Assembly: GCA_031553775.1 (NCBI GenBank)
Contig: JAVBLA010000036.1
Span: forward strand, 1-64,000
Origin: JAISFI01 sp031553775
GTDB lineage: Bacteria > Bacteroidota > Bacteroidia > Bacteroidales > Azobacteroidaceae
Length of the DNA stretch: 64,000 nucleotides
Direction of reading: 5' to 3'
The notes below the pieces were generated by a model. It saw nothing but the letters and a program-made list of their open reading frames with translations, was not told the origin of the DNA and searched no databases. This document shows, piece by piece, positions 43,602 through 51,100 of this stretch. The translations under genes were made by a program, and so were the position numbers. How positions within the stretch are numbered: position 1 is the first letter of the stretch; the number at the start of each line of letters is the position of its first letter.

Positions 43602-45110
43602 ATGATAGAAATATTAGATACCACTTTGCGGGATGGAGAACAAACCTCCGGAGTATCTTTCACGGCACCCGAAAAATTAAGTATCGCCAAATATTTATTA
43701 GACGAATTGCGGGTGGACAGACTCGAAATCGCATCAGCTAAAGTTTCCGAAGGAGAATTCAGAACCGTACAAAAAGTTGCCGACTGGGCAGCACGGAACG
43801 GACATCTGGACAAACTGGAAGTTCTGGGTTTTGTTGATGGCAACAAATCTCTGCAATGGATCCGGGAAACCGGTTGTGAAGTTTTAAACTTACTGTGTAA
43901 AGGATCCCTGAAGCATTGTACGGAGCAACTTCGCAAAACACCTGAACAGCATTTAGATGATATCAGGGAAGTAATCCGGCATGCCCAATCTATGGAAATA
44001 GAAGTAAACATTTACCTGGAAGACTGGTCAAACGGAATGATTCATTCTCCTGAGTATGTATTTTTCATGGTAGATCATCTCCGGAACGAACCTATCAAAA
44101 GATTCATGCTACCGGACACTTTGGGAATACTGAATCCTCAAAACACATTGCAGTTTTGCAAAGAGATGATCAGTAGATATCCGGAACTGCATTTTGACTT
44201 TCATGCGCACAACGACTACGACCTGGCTGTTGCCAATGTTTTTGCGGCTGTTTCTGCAGGAATAAAAGGAATTCACACTACCATCAACGGCCTTGGGGAA
44301 CGGGCGGGAAATGCCCCGCTTACCAGCGTAATAGCCGTATTGCACGATCAGTTGAAAATAAAAACCAATGTAGTTGAAAACAACCTGAACCGTGTAAGCA
44401 GGTTAGTAGAATCTTATTCCGGAATCCGTATCTCCAACAACAAGCCTGTAATCGGGGAGAGTGTATTTACGCAATGTGCCGGCATCCATGCAGATGGAGA
44501 CAACAAAAACAATTTGTATTACAATGATTTGCTACCGGAACGCTTCGGCCGCACCCGGGAATATGCCTTGGGAAAAATGTCGGGTAAATCCAATATACGC
44601 AAAAACCTGGAGGAACTGGGAATCGAACTGGATGAGGTTTCCATGAAACAGGTTACCGACCGGATCATCGAACTGGGTGATAAAAAAGAAATTGTTACTC
44701 AGGATGATCTTCCTTATATTATTTCCGATGTCCTGGATAATGAAATGCCCGACCGGATCAAAATGTTGAATTACGCACTGTCGCTGACACAAGGATTACG
44801 TCCGACTGCCACCGTAAAAATAGAAATCGACGGAGCAGAATACGAACAAACCGCACCCGGAGACGGACAGTATCATGCCTTTTCCAAAGCACTTTGGAAA
44901 ATTTATACCCAATTGGGCAAGCCCAAACCCACTCTATCCAATTATCACGTGGAAATCCCTTTAGGTGGACGTACAGATGCTTTGGTACAAACTACAATCA
45001 CATGGAATTTCAAAGATAAAGAATTCAAAACAAGAGGATTAGATGTAGACCAAACTGCGGCGGCCATCAAGGCAACCATTAAAATGCTCAACAGGATAGA
45101 GAATATATAA
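43602..45110 (+). CDS. cimA: Citramalate synthase-like or second isopropylmalate synthase
   Basis: A LeuA/CimA-family condensing enzyme of 502 residues. The N-terminal catalytic domain has DTTLRDGEQTSGVSF (residues 5-19) and FHAHNDYDLAVANVFAA (about 200-216); the C-terminal regulatory domain is present (from about residue 395, GLRPTATVKIEID). It differs from LeuA in the substrate region (e.g. GCEVLNLLCKGSLKHC). Because the operon contains leuC, leuD and leuB, a citramalate synthase here would allow 2-oxobutyrate and thus isoleucine to be made from pyruvate without threonine deaminase, which is absent from this window. A second isopropylmalate synthase is the alternative. Substrate cannot be settled by reading. 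Confidence 0.72.
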   Translation: MIEILDTTLRDGEQTSGVSFTAPEKLSIAKYLLDELRVDRLEIASAKVSEGEFRTVQKVADWAARNGHLDKLEVLGFVDGNKSLQWIRETGCEVLNLLCKGSLKHCTEQLRKTPEQHLDDIREVIRHAQSMEIEVNIYLEDWSNGMIHSPEYVFFMVDHLRNEPIKRFMLPDTLGILNPQNTLQFCKEMISRYPELHFDFHAHNDYDLAVANVFAAVSAGIKGIHTTINGLGERAGNAPLTSVIAVLHDQLKIKTNVVENNLNRVSRLVESYSGIRISNNKPVIGESVFTQCAGIHADGDNKNNLYYNDLLPERFGRTREYALGKMSGKSNIRKNLEELGIELDEVSMKQVTDRIIELGDKKEIVTQDDLPYIISDVLDNEMPDRIKMLNYALSLTQGLRPTATVKIEIDGAEYEQTAPGDGQYHAFSKALWKIYTQLGKPKPTLSNYHVEIPLGGRTDALVQTTITWNFKDKEFKTRGLDVDQTAAAIKATIKMLNRIENI

Positions 45111-45154
45111 AAAAATCAGTAACTTTGTCTATCAGAAATCTAAGGGATTATTTT

Positions 45155-45610
45155 ATGAATAAAAAGCTGACAATCGCACTCGTAGCGCACGATCAGAGAA
45201 AAGCCGATATGGTAGAATGGGCTGTTTACAATGCTGAAATGCTGGCCAGACATCAGTTGGTATGTACCGGAACCACCGGAGGATTAATTGCAAAAGCAAT
45301 GAAGGAAAAAGGTGTGGATGCAGATATTATCTGTATGAATTCCGGGCCTCTCGGCGGAGATGCGGAAATAGCCGCTCTTGTAGTCAGGAAACAAGTGAAC
45401 CTGGCTATTTTCCTGATAGACGATTTAAATCCGCAACCCCATGAAGCAGACATCCAGATGTTGCTCCGCCAGTGCAGGATACATAATGTTCCGATTGCCT
45501 GTAACCGCTACAGCGCAGATTTAATGATTACCAGTACTTTATGGGATAACGATGACTATGCACCATCGACCCCCAAATATGTAAAATTCAACAGAAGAAA
45601 CACCAAATGA
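45155..45610 (+). CDS. mgsA: Methylglyoxal synthase
   Basis: Makes methylglyoxal from dihydroxyacetone phosphate, a bypass of lower glycolysis. The 151-residue protein has ALVAHDQRKADMVEWA, GTTGGLI, the active-site MNSGPLGGDAEI, and LIDDLNPQPHEADI, matching MgsA in size and motif order. The ATG at 45155 is the natural start; a longer frame from 45125 lacks a family match. A TAACTTTG box at 45120-45127 could be a weak internal promoter. Between cimA and leuB in the leu operon it is an odd member; I see no reason from the pathway. Confidence 0.92.
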   Translation: MNKKLTIALVAHDQRKADMVEWAVYNAEMLARHQLVCTGTTGGLIAKAMKEKGVDADIICMNSGPLGGDAEIAALVVRKQVNLAIFLIDDLNPQPHEADIQMLLRQCRIHNVPIACNRYSADLMITSTLWDNDDYAPSTPKYVKFNRRNTK

Positions 45611-45639
45611 AACATTCATTCATATTGCAATACTGCAAA

Positions 45640-45665
45640 GAAAATGAAAACAGCCATTCATTTTC
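45640..45665. other. Hairpin between mgsA and leuB
   Basis: Perfect 9-base arms GAAAATGAA (45640-45648) and TTCATTTTC (45657-45665), loop of 8, followed by a TTTCCAATTTTCAATTTTCA microrepeat that reaches nearly to the leuB ATG. It may modulate readthrough or message stability; no clean terminator T-run. Confidence 0.5.
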
Positions 45666-45698
45666 AATTTCCAATTTTCAATTTTCAATTATTTACGC

Positions 45699-46760
45699 AT
45701 GAGATTAAACATTGCAGTGCTTCCGGGAGATGGAATCGGACCGGAAATTATAGAACAGGCTTTGCTTGTAACAGAAGCCATATGTGAAAAATTCGGGCAT
45801 GAACTGATTTACGAGCATGCTCTGGTAGGTGCTTGTGCCATCGATGCCGTAGGAAATCCTTACCCGGATTCCACCCACGAATTGTGTATGGATTCCGATG
45901 CTGTGCTTTTCGGCGCCATCGGTTCTCCGAAATACGACAACGATCCGTCGGCCAAGATCCGTCCGGAACAGGGATTGCTGTCCATGCGCAAAAAACTGGA
46001 ATTGTATGCCAATATCCGCCCCGTAACAGTTTTTCCATCTTTAATCCATCAATCTCCCCTGAAACCGGAACTGATTGAAAAAGTAGACCTGATGTGTATT
46101 CGCGAACTGACAGGAGGCATCTATTTCGGCAGGCCACAGGGAAGAAGCGAAGACGGGAATACCGCATACGACACCTGTGTATATACCCGGGAGGAAATAG
46201 ACCGCATTGTACGCCTGGCCTATTCCTATGCTGAAAAACGGAAGAAAAAAGTAACGATTGTTGACAAAGCCAACGTACTTTGCACCTCCCGTTTATGGAG
46301 ACAGGTAGCACAGGAAATCGAAAAGGAATACCCTGAAGTACAAACCGAATATATGTTCGTAGACAATGCCGCCATGCAGTTGATTCAATGGCCGGAACGT
46401 TTCGATGTGATGGTTACCGAAAATATGTTCGGGGACATCCTTACCGACGAAGCTTCAGTTATCACCGGTTCGCTAGGGATGTTGCCATCTGCCTCGATAG
46501 GCATTCATACATCGGTATTCGAGCCTATTCATGGTTCTTATCCGCAGGCTGCAGGAAAAGATATTGCCAACCCTCTGGCTACCATCTTATCGGCAGCTTT
46601 GATGTTCGAATATGCTTTCAATTTAATGGAAGAAGGCGCTGTAATCCGTAAAGCAGTGGATGCATCTCTGGCAGCAGGAGTTGTAACGGAAGATATTGCC
46701 CGGGGCCGAAAAGCATATAAAACAAGCGAAGTCGGCAAATGGATCGCTGACCAATTATAA
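45699..46760 (+). CDS. leuB: 3-isopropylmalate dehydrogenase
   Basis: NAD-dependent oxidation and decarboxylation of 3-isopropylmalate. 353 residues, normal length: NIAVLPGDGIGPEII at the N-terminus, ELTGGIYFGRPQGR (catalytic Tyr), VTENMFGDILTDEAS with metal-binding aspartates, and TSVFEPIHGS in the NAD-binding part. It is the last gene of the leu operon; 88 bases with a hairpin and AT microrepeats separate it from mgsA. Confidence 0.95.
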   Translation: MRLNIAVLPGDGIGPEIIEQALLVTEAICEKFGHELIYEHALVGACAIDAVGNPYPDSTHELCMDSDAVLFGAIGSPKYDNDPSAKIRPEQGLLSMRKKLELYANIRPVTVFPSLIHQSPLKPELIEKVDLMCIRELTGGIYFGRPQGRSEDGNTAYDTCVYTREEIDRIVRLAYSYAEKRKKKVTIVDKANVLCTSRLWRQVAQEIEKEYPEVQTEYMFVDNAAMQLIQWPERFDVMVTENMFGDILTDEASVITGSLGMLPSASIGIHTSVFEPIHGSYPQAAGKDIANPLATILSAALMFEYAFNLMEEGAVIRKAVDASLAAGVVTEDIARGRKAYKTSEVGKWIADQL

Positions 46761-46793
46761 CATTTCCTTACGAAAGAAAATAGGTTTTATCAA

Positions 46794-46867
46794 TTGGTCC
46801 GTATGTGGAATCAAAAAAAATGGCTACATTTGTCCGGTTAATTTTTTTGATTCCGTATACGGACCAA
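46794..46867 (+). other. Long imperfect inverted repeat after leuB
   Basis: Arms 46794-46820 and 46841-46867 form 26 continuous pairs, two of them G-U wobbles only if the plus strand is transcribed (C-A mismatches on the minus strand). The 20-base loop contains a TACATTTG box (46825-46832). It could terminate the leu transcript, stabilise its 3' end, or cover the promoter of the downstream lipoprotein gene. Confidence 0.6.
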
Positions 46868-46884
46868 CTTTATTTAAAAGACAG

Positions 46885-47430
46885 ATGAATAACAAGTTAT
46901 TTCTCATACCGGTTTGTGGTTTAATCCTTCTGTTTTGCGCTTGTGACAAGACAAAATCCTACGAAGAAATGGTAAAAGAAGAAAAAACAGCAATCGAGCG
47001 TTTTATAGACGAAAATGAGCTTATCATAGTCACTGACTTTCCGGAAGGAGATTTCGGAGAAAAGGTTTTCTATCAAACACCTGAAGGGCTTTATATGCAC
47101 ATCATTTCGAAAGGAACGGATGTTCAACTCAATACGAATGACAATATCTATGTTCGATTCAAGGGAAGAGTTGAATTTAAAAACAGTACTGAAGCAAGCA
47201 CCTTGTATGGTTCTCCTGATATGTTTCTATATGATAATGCTTACAGTTATTCTTCATCCGACTGGATTTGTGAAGGAATTACCATTCCTCTCCAGTATGT
47301 AAAATACGAAGGAAAAGTAAGTTTGATTGTCCCCTCCAAATTAAGTACATCATACTTACAAAATTATGTACTTCCCGTTTATTACAAAGAAGTGGAGTAC
47401 ACCATGGATATGGAAAAATTACAAGATTAA
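46885..47430 (+). CDS. Lipoprotein, DUF4827-like
   Basis: A 181-residue lipoprotein with a signal peptide (MNNKLFLIPVCGLILLFCAC) and lipobox FCAC. The body resembles the DUF4827 family that I recall next to glmM in other Bacteroidales; the later half has strands (ITIPLQYVKYEGKVSLIVPS) reminiscent of an FKBP-like fold. Function unknown. I start at ATG 46885; the frame extends upstream through leuB's end without a convincing start. It lies 6 bases before glmM, so they are cotranscribed. Confidence 0.75.
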   Translation: MNNKLFLIPVCGLILLFCACDKTKSYEEMVKEEKTAIERFIDENELIIVTDFPEGDFGEKVFYQTPEGLYMHIISKGTDVQLNTNDNIYVRFKGRVEFKNSTEASTLYGSPDMFLYDNAYSYSSSDWICEGITIPLQYVKYEGKVSLIVPSKLSTSYLQNYVLPVYYKEVEYTMDMEKLQD

Positions 47431-47436
47431 TAACAT

Positions 47437-48828
47437 ATGACACTGATTAAATCGATATCCGGAATCCGTGGCACTATCGGAGGAGGAACTGGAGACGCCT
47501 TAACGCCACTCGACATCGTAAAATTTACGGCTGCTTATGCAACTTTAATCCGTTCTCAGAAAAAATCAGCATCCAATACCATTGTACTCGGAAGAGATGC
47601 CCGTATTTCTGGAGAAATGGTGAAAAATATTATAGCCGGAACGTTAATGGGAATGGGGTTTAACGTGACTGATATCGGATTAGCCACTACTCCTACTACC
47701 GAAATAGCTGTCCCCCTGGAACAAGCTGCCGGTGGAATCATTTTAACCGCCAGCCATAATCCCAAACAATGGAATGCGCTTAAACTCTTAAATGAAAAAG
47801 GGGAATTCCTGAACGCAGAAGAAGGAAACAAAATACTTGAGATTGCCGCTGCTGAAGATTTTAACTTCGCTCCGGTAGATCAACTCGGCAAACTTACTGT
47901 CAATGCTTCCTATACACAAAAGCACATCGAACATGTACTTTCTTTGAAACTGGTAGACGTAGAAGCCATCAGGCAGGCCGGTTTTAAAGTTGCCGTCGAT
48001 TGTGTAAACTCGGTGGGAGGAATTGTCATTCCTGCTCTATTAAGAGCATTAGGTGTTGAAACAATATACGAATTGTACTGCGAACCGAACGGACAATTCC
48101 CGCACAATCCGGAACCGTTGCCTGAACATCTTACTGAAATCGCTTCTTTGATGAAAGAAAAGAAAGCAGATGTAGGCTTTGTCGTTGATCCTGATGTAGA
48201 CCGTCTCGCGGTTGTTTGTGAAGACGGCAGCATGTTCGGAGAAGAATATACTTTAGTGGCAGTAGCCGATTATATACTAAGGCATACGCCTGGTAATACC
48301 GTTTCCAATCTGAGTTCATCACGTGCCTTGCGGGATGTTACGAGACAATACGGATGTGAATACAATGCCGCTGCCGTCGGAGAAGTGAATGTTGTGGCAA
48401 AAATGAAAAATACCCAGGCTGTTATCGGAGGAGAAGGCAACGGAGGAGTCATCTATCCCGCCAGTCATTACGGACGGGATGCTCTGGTTGGCATTGCTCT
48501 GTTTTTGACACACCTGGCTAAAGAAAAGAAAAGTGTCAGTGCATTAAAAACCACTTATCCGCCTTATGTCATTGCTAAACAAAAAATAGAATTGACACCG
48601 GACATCGATGTGGATGCTATTTTGTTAGCTGTGAAAGAAAAATTCTCTGCTTATGATATTACAGATATCGATGGCGTTAAAATTGATTTTCCCGACAAAT
48701 GGGCGCATCTGCGGAAATCCAATACGGAACCCATTATCCGGATTTACTCGGAAGCCTCAACAATGGCAGAAGCAGAACAATTAGGAGCCGAATTGATTGC
48801 TATCATCAATGAAATGGTAAAAAAATGA
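47437..48828 (+). CDS. glmM: Phosphoglucosamine mutase
   Basis: Interconverts glucosamine 6-phosphate and 1-phosphate for peptidoglycan and lipopolysaccharide precursors. The 463-residue protein has the phosphoserine loop LTASHNPKQWNALKL (about residues 103-117), the metal-binding loop VVDPDVDRLAVV (about 247-258), the sugar-binding GGEGNGGVIYP, and the phosphate-binding RKSNTEPIIRIYSEA near the C-terminus. A phosphomannomutase/phosphoglucomutase activity cannot be excluded from sequence alone. It follows the lipoprotein gene by 6 bases. Confidence 0.88.
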   Translation: MTLIKSISGIRGTIGGGTGDALTPLDIVKFTAAYATLIRSQKKSASNTIVLGRDARISGEMVKNIIAGTLMGMGFNVTDIGLATTPTTEIAVPLEQAAGGIILTASHNPKQWNALKLLNEKGEFLNAEEGNKILEIAAAEDFNFAPVDQLGKLTVNASYTQKHIEHVLSLKLVDVEAIRQAGFKVAVDCVNSVGGIVIPALLRALGVETIYELYCEPNGQFPHNPEPLPEHLTEIASLMKEKKADVGFVVDPDVDRLAVVCEDGSMFGEEYTLVAVADYILRHTPGNTVSNLSSSRALRDVTRQYGCEYNAAAVGEVNVVAKMKNTQAVIGGEGNGGVIYPASHYGRDALVGIALFLTHLAKEKKSVSALKTTYPPYVIAKQKIELTPDIDVDAILLAVKEKFSAYDITDIDGVKIDFPDKWAHLRKSNTEPIIRIYSEASTMAEAEQLGAELIAIINEMVKK

Positions 48829-48857
48829 TATGATATGACCCATCCGGTCATTGCTCC

Positions 48858-48942
48858 ACAGGGTCAAGCTTTATGCCTGCCCGTTTCGATGAACAAGATA
48901 AATCAATATAAATCAGGTGGGCAGGCGTAAAGCCTGCCCCTA
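48858..48942. repeat. Pair of REP-like hairpin elements
   Basis: GTGGGCAGGCGTAAAGCCTG then CCCCTA (48917-48942) forms a tight hairpin. A second, degenerate copy in the opposite orientation, CAGGGTCAAGCTTTATGCCT then GCCCG (48859-48883), lies 34 bases upstream. A related unit, GTAGGGGCGGATTCAAAATC then CGCCCG, is at 62288-62313. The unit has the form TAGGGGC, stem, loop, stem. They are intergenic, and the paired inverted form recalls REPIN-type elements. Confidence 0.65.
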
Positions 48943-48955
48943 CATATTTAAAACC

Positions 48956-51100
48956 ATGCGAACCATTTTTTTTTCAATGATTATGACGGCATTGCTGCTT
49001 TCCGCCTGTACCGGCACCACCGATAATACAAACAATGCCCCCCTGATCGGGAAAAGCCAGGTTAAAATCGAAAATGGACTGATGTCGCCCGAGATACTCC
49101 AGACTTTGGGCCAGGTTGGTGGAGTTTCTGTGTCTCCTGACAATAGTAAGATCCTGTATGGAGTGACATACAGCGATATCGCTCAGAATAAACGAAACAG
49201 GGAATTATTCGTTATCAATACCGATGGAACGGGAAAAAACCAAATCACGCAAACCCCGAAAAGCGAATCGGAAGCCCAATGGATCAAAAATGGAGAAAAA
49301 ATAGCTTTTCTATCTGAGGGACAGTTGTGGGAAATGAACCCGGACGGAACAAACCGGCAAAAAATATCGGATATAGAACAGGGGATACAAGGATTTAAAT
49401 ATGCACCCGACGGCCAAAAGATACTCTTTATAAGCGAAATCAAAAGCATTGAAAAAACTGCTGAAAAATATCCAGACCTGGATAAAGCTGGGGGACGAAT
49501 CGTTAACGACCTGATGTATAAACACTGGGATGAATGGGTGGAATCCGTACCGCACCCATTTATTGCGGATTACGATGGCAAAGCACTTTCCAATATTATC
49601 GATATTCTGGAAGGTGAACCTTATGAATGTCCAATGAAGCCGATGGGTGGTATAGAGCAGTTAAACTGGTCGCCCGACAGCAAAAGCATCGCATACACCT
49701 GCCGGAAGAAAACAGGAGTTGAATATACTTTGTCTACTAATTCAGACATCTACCTGTACAATATAGAAACCAAAGAAACAATCAACCTGACAGAAGGAAT
49801 GGAAGGATACGATATGAATCCCCAATTTTCTCCCGACGGAAACTGGTTGGCCTGGCAAAGCATGGAAAGAGACGGTTATGAATCGGATAAAATCCGTTTG
49901 TTTATAATGGATGTACAGTACAGGAAAGAAAAAGGAGGACGTATTTTTAAAGGGACTGAAACCGAAAGCGGATGCTATTACCTGACAGCTGATTTCGATT
50001 ACAATGTAGATGATTTTTGCTGGAATAAAAGATCCGATGCCCTGTTTTTAGTTGCCTGTACCGAAGGTACCACTCAATTATTTGCATTAGAAAACGTATT
50101 GCCGAAAGACAAAGTACTTCAACCGGTATCCCCCCGCCCGCTTACACAGGGACAACACGATTATGCTTCCGTAGCATTCGCCGGTGAACATCTGGTGGCT
50201 TTACGCCATTCAATGTGTACTCCTAATGAGGTTTATACAATTTCACTTCAGGATTATCAGGAGAAAAATATCTCCGAAGAAAACAAAGACATCCTGGCTC
50301 AGATCACAATGGGAAAGGTAGAACCTCGCTGGATCGGAACTACTAATGGAGAAAAGATGCTGACCTGGATTGTTTATCCTCCCCATTTCGATCCCAATAA
50401 AAAATATCCTGCTATTTTATACTGCCAGGGAGGGCCGCAAAGCACTGTCAGTCAATTCTGGTCGGTACGTTGGAACCTGCAATTGATGGCTGCAAACGGT
50501 TATATTATCGTTGCCCCCAACCGGCATGGTGTACCTGGTTTCGGACAAGCCTGGAACGAACAGATCAGTGGGGATTACGGCGGACAGAATATGAAAGATT
50601 ATCTATCCGCTATCGATACCATGTGTAAGGAACCCTTCATCGATGAAACCCGCCTGGGCTGTACCGGTGCCAGTTATGGCGGTTTTTCCGTTTACTGGTT
50701 AGCCGGCAATCACAATAAACGGTTCAAGGCATTCCTTGCTCACGCAGGTATTTTCAATCTGGAAGCACAATATCTGGAAACCGAAGAATCCTGGTTTGCC
50801 AACTGGGATTTGGGTGGCTCGTTCTGGGATAAGAACAATGCTGTTGCCCAGAAAACATATGCCACATCTCCTCATAAATATGTACAGAACTGGGACACTC
50901 CCATCATGATTACACATGGGGAAAAAGACTACCGCATATTGGCATCTCAGGGAATGATGGCATTCAATGCCGCCAAACTACGTGGCATTCCTGCACGAAT
51001 GCTGATTTTTCCTGATGAAAATCACTGGATTTCTGCTCCACAAAACGGAGTATTGTTCCAACGGGAATTTTTCCGATGGTTCGATGAATGGCTGAAATGA
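48956..51100 (+). CDS. S9-family peptidase (dipeptidyl/acylaminoacyl peptidase) lipoprotein
   Basis: A prolyl-oligopeptidase-family serine peptidase of 714 residues. The ATG at 48956 gives the signal peptide MRTIFFSMIMTALLLSAC with lipobox LSAC, so the enzyme is an envelope lipoprotein. A seven-bladed propeller covers about residues 45-440 with WSPDSKSI, FSPDGNWL repeats; the hydrolase domain has the nucleophile in GCTGASYGGFSVYW, acid in HGEKDYRI and His in DENHW. It trims peptides, supporting amino-acid harvest. The gene overlaps dnaG by four bases (ATGA) if dnaG starts at 51097. Confidence 0.9.
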   Translation: MRTIFFSMIMTALLLSACTGTTDNTNNAPLIGKSQVKIENGLMSPEILQTLGQVGGVSVSPDNSKILYGVTYSDIAQNKRNRELFVINTDGTGKNQITQTPKSESEAQWIKNGEKIAFLSEGQLWEMNPDGTNRQKISDIEQGIQGFKYAPDGQKILFISEIKSIEKTAEKYPDLDKAGGRIVNDLMYKHWDEWVESVPHPFIADYDGKALSNIIDILEGEPYECPMKPMGGIEQLNWSPDSKSIAYTCRKKTGVEYTLSTNSDIYLYNIETKETINLTEGMEGYDMNPQFSPDGNWLAWQSMERDGYESDKIRLFIMDVQYRKEKGGRIFKGTETESGCYYLTADFDYNVDDFCWNKRSDALFLVACTEGTTQLFALENVLPKDKVLQPVSPRPLTQGQHDYASVAFAGEHLVALRHSMCTPNEVYTISLQDYQEKNISEENKDILAQITMGKVEPRWIGTTNGEKMLTWIVYPPHFDPNKKYPAILYCQGGPQSTVSQFWSVRWNLQLMAANGYIIVAPNRHGVPGFGQAWNEQISGDYGGQNMKDYLSAIDTMCKEPFIDETRLGCTGASYGGFSVYWLAGNHNKRFKAFLAHAGIFNLEAQYLETEESWFANWDLGGSFWDKNNAVAQKTYATSPHKYVQNWDTPIMITHGEKDYRILASQGMMAFNAAKLRGIPARMLIFPDENHWISAPQNGVLFQREFFRWFDEWLK

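Noticed and set aside
46696..46884. 63-residue N-terminal extension of the DUF4827-like lipoprotein
   Set aside because: The extension overlaps leuB and a hairpin and would bury the signal peptide.
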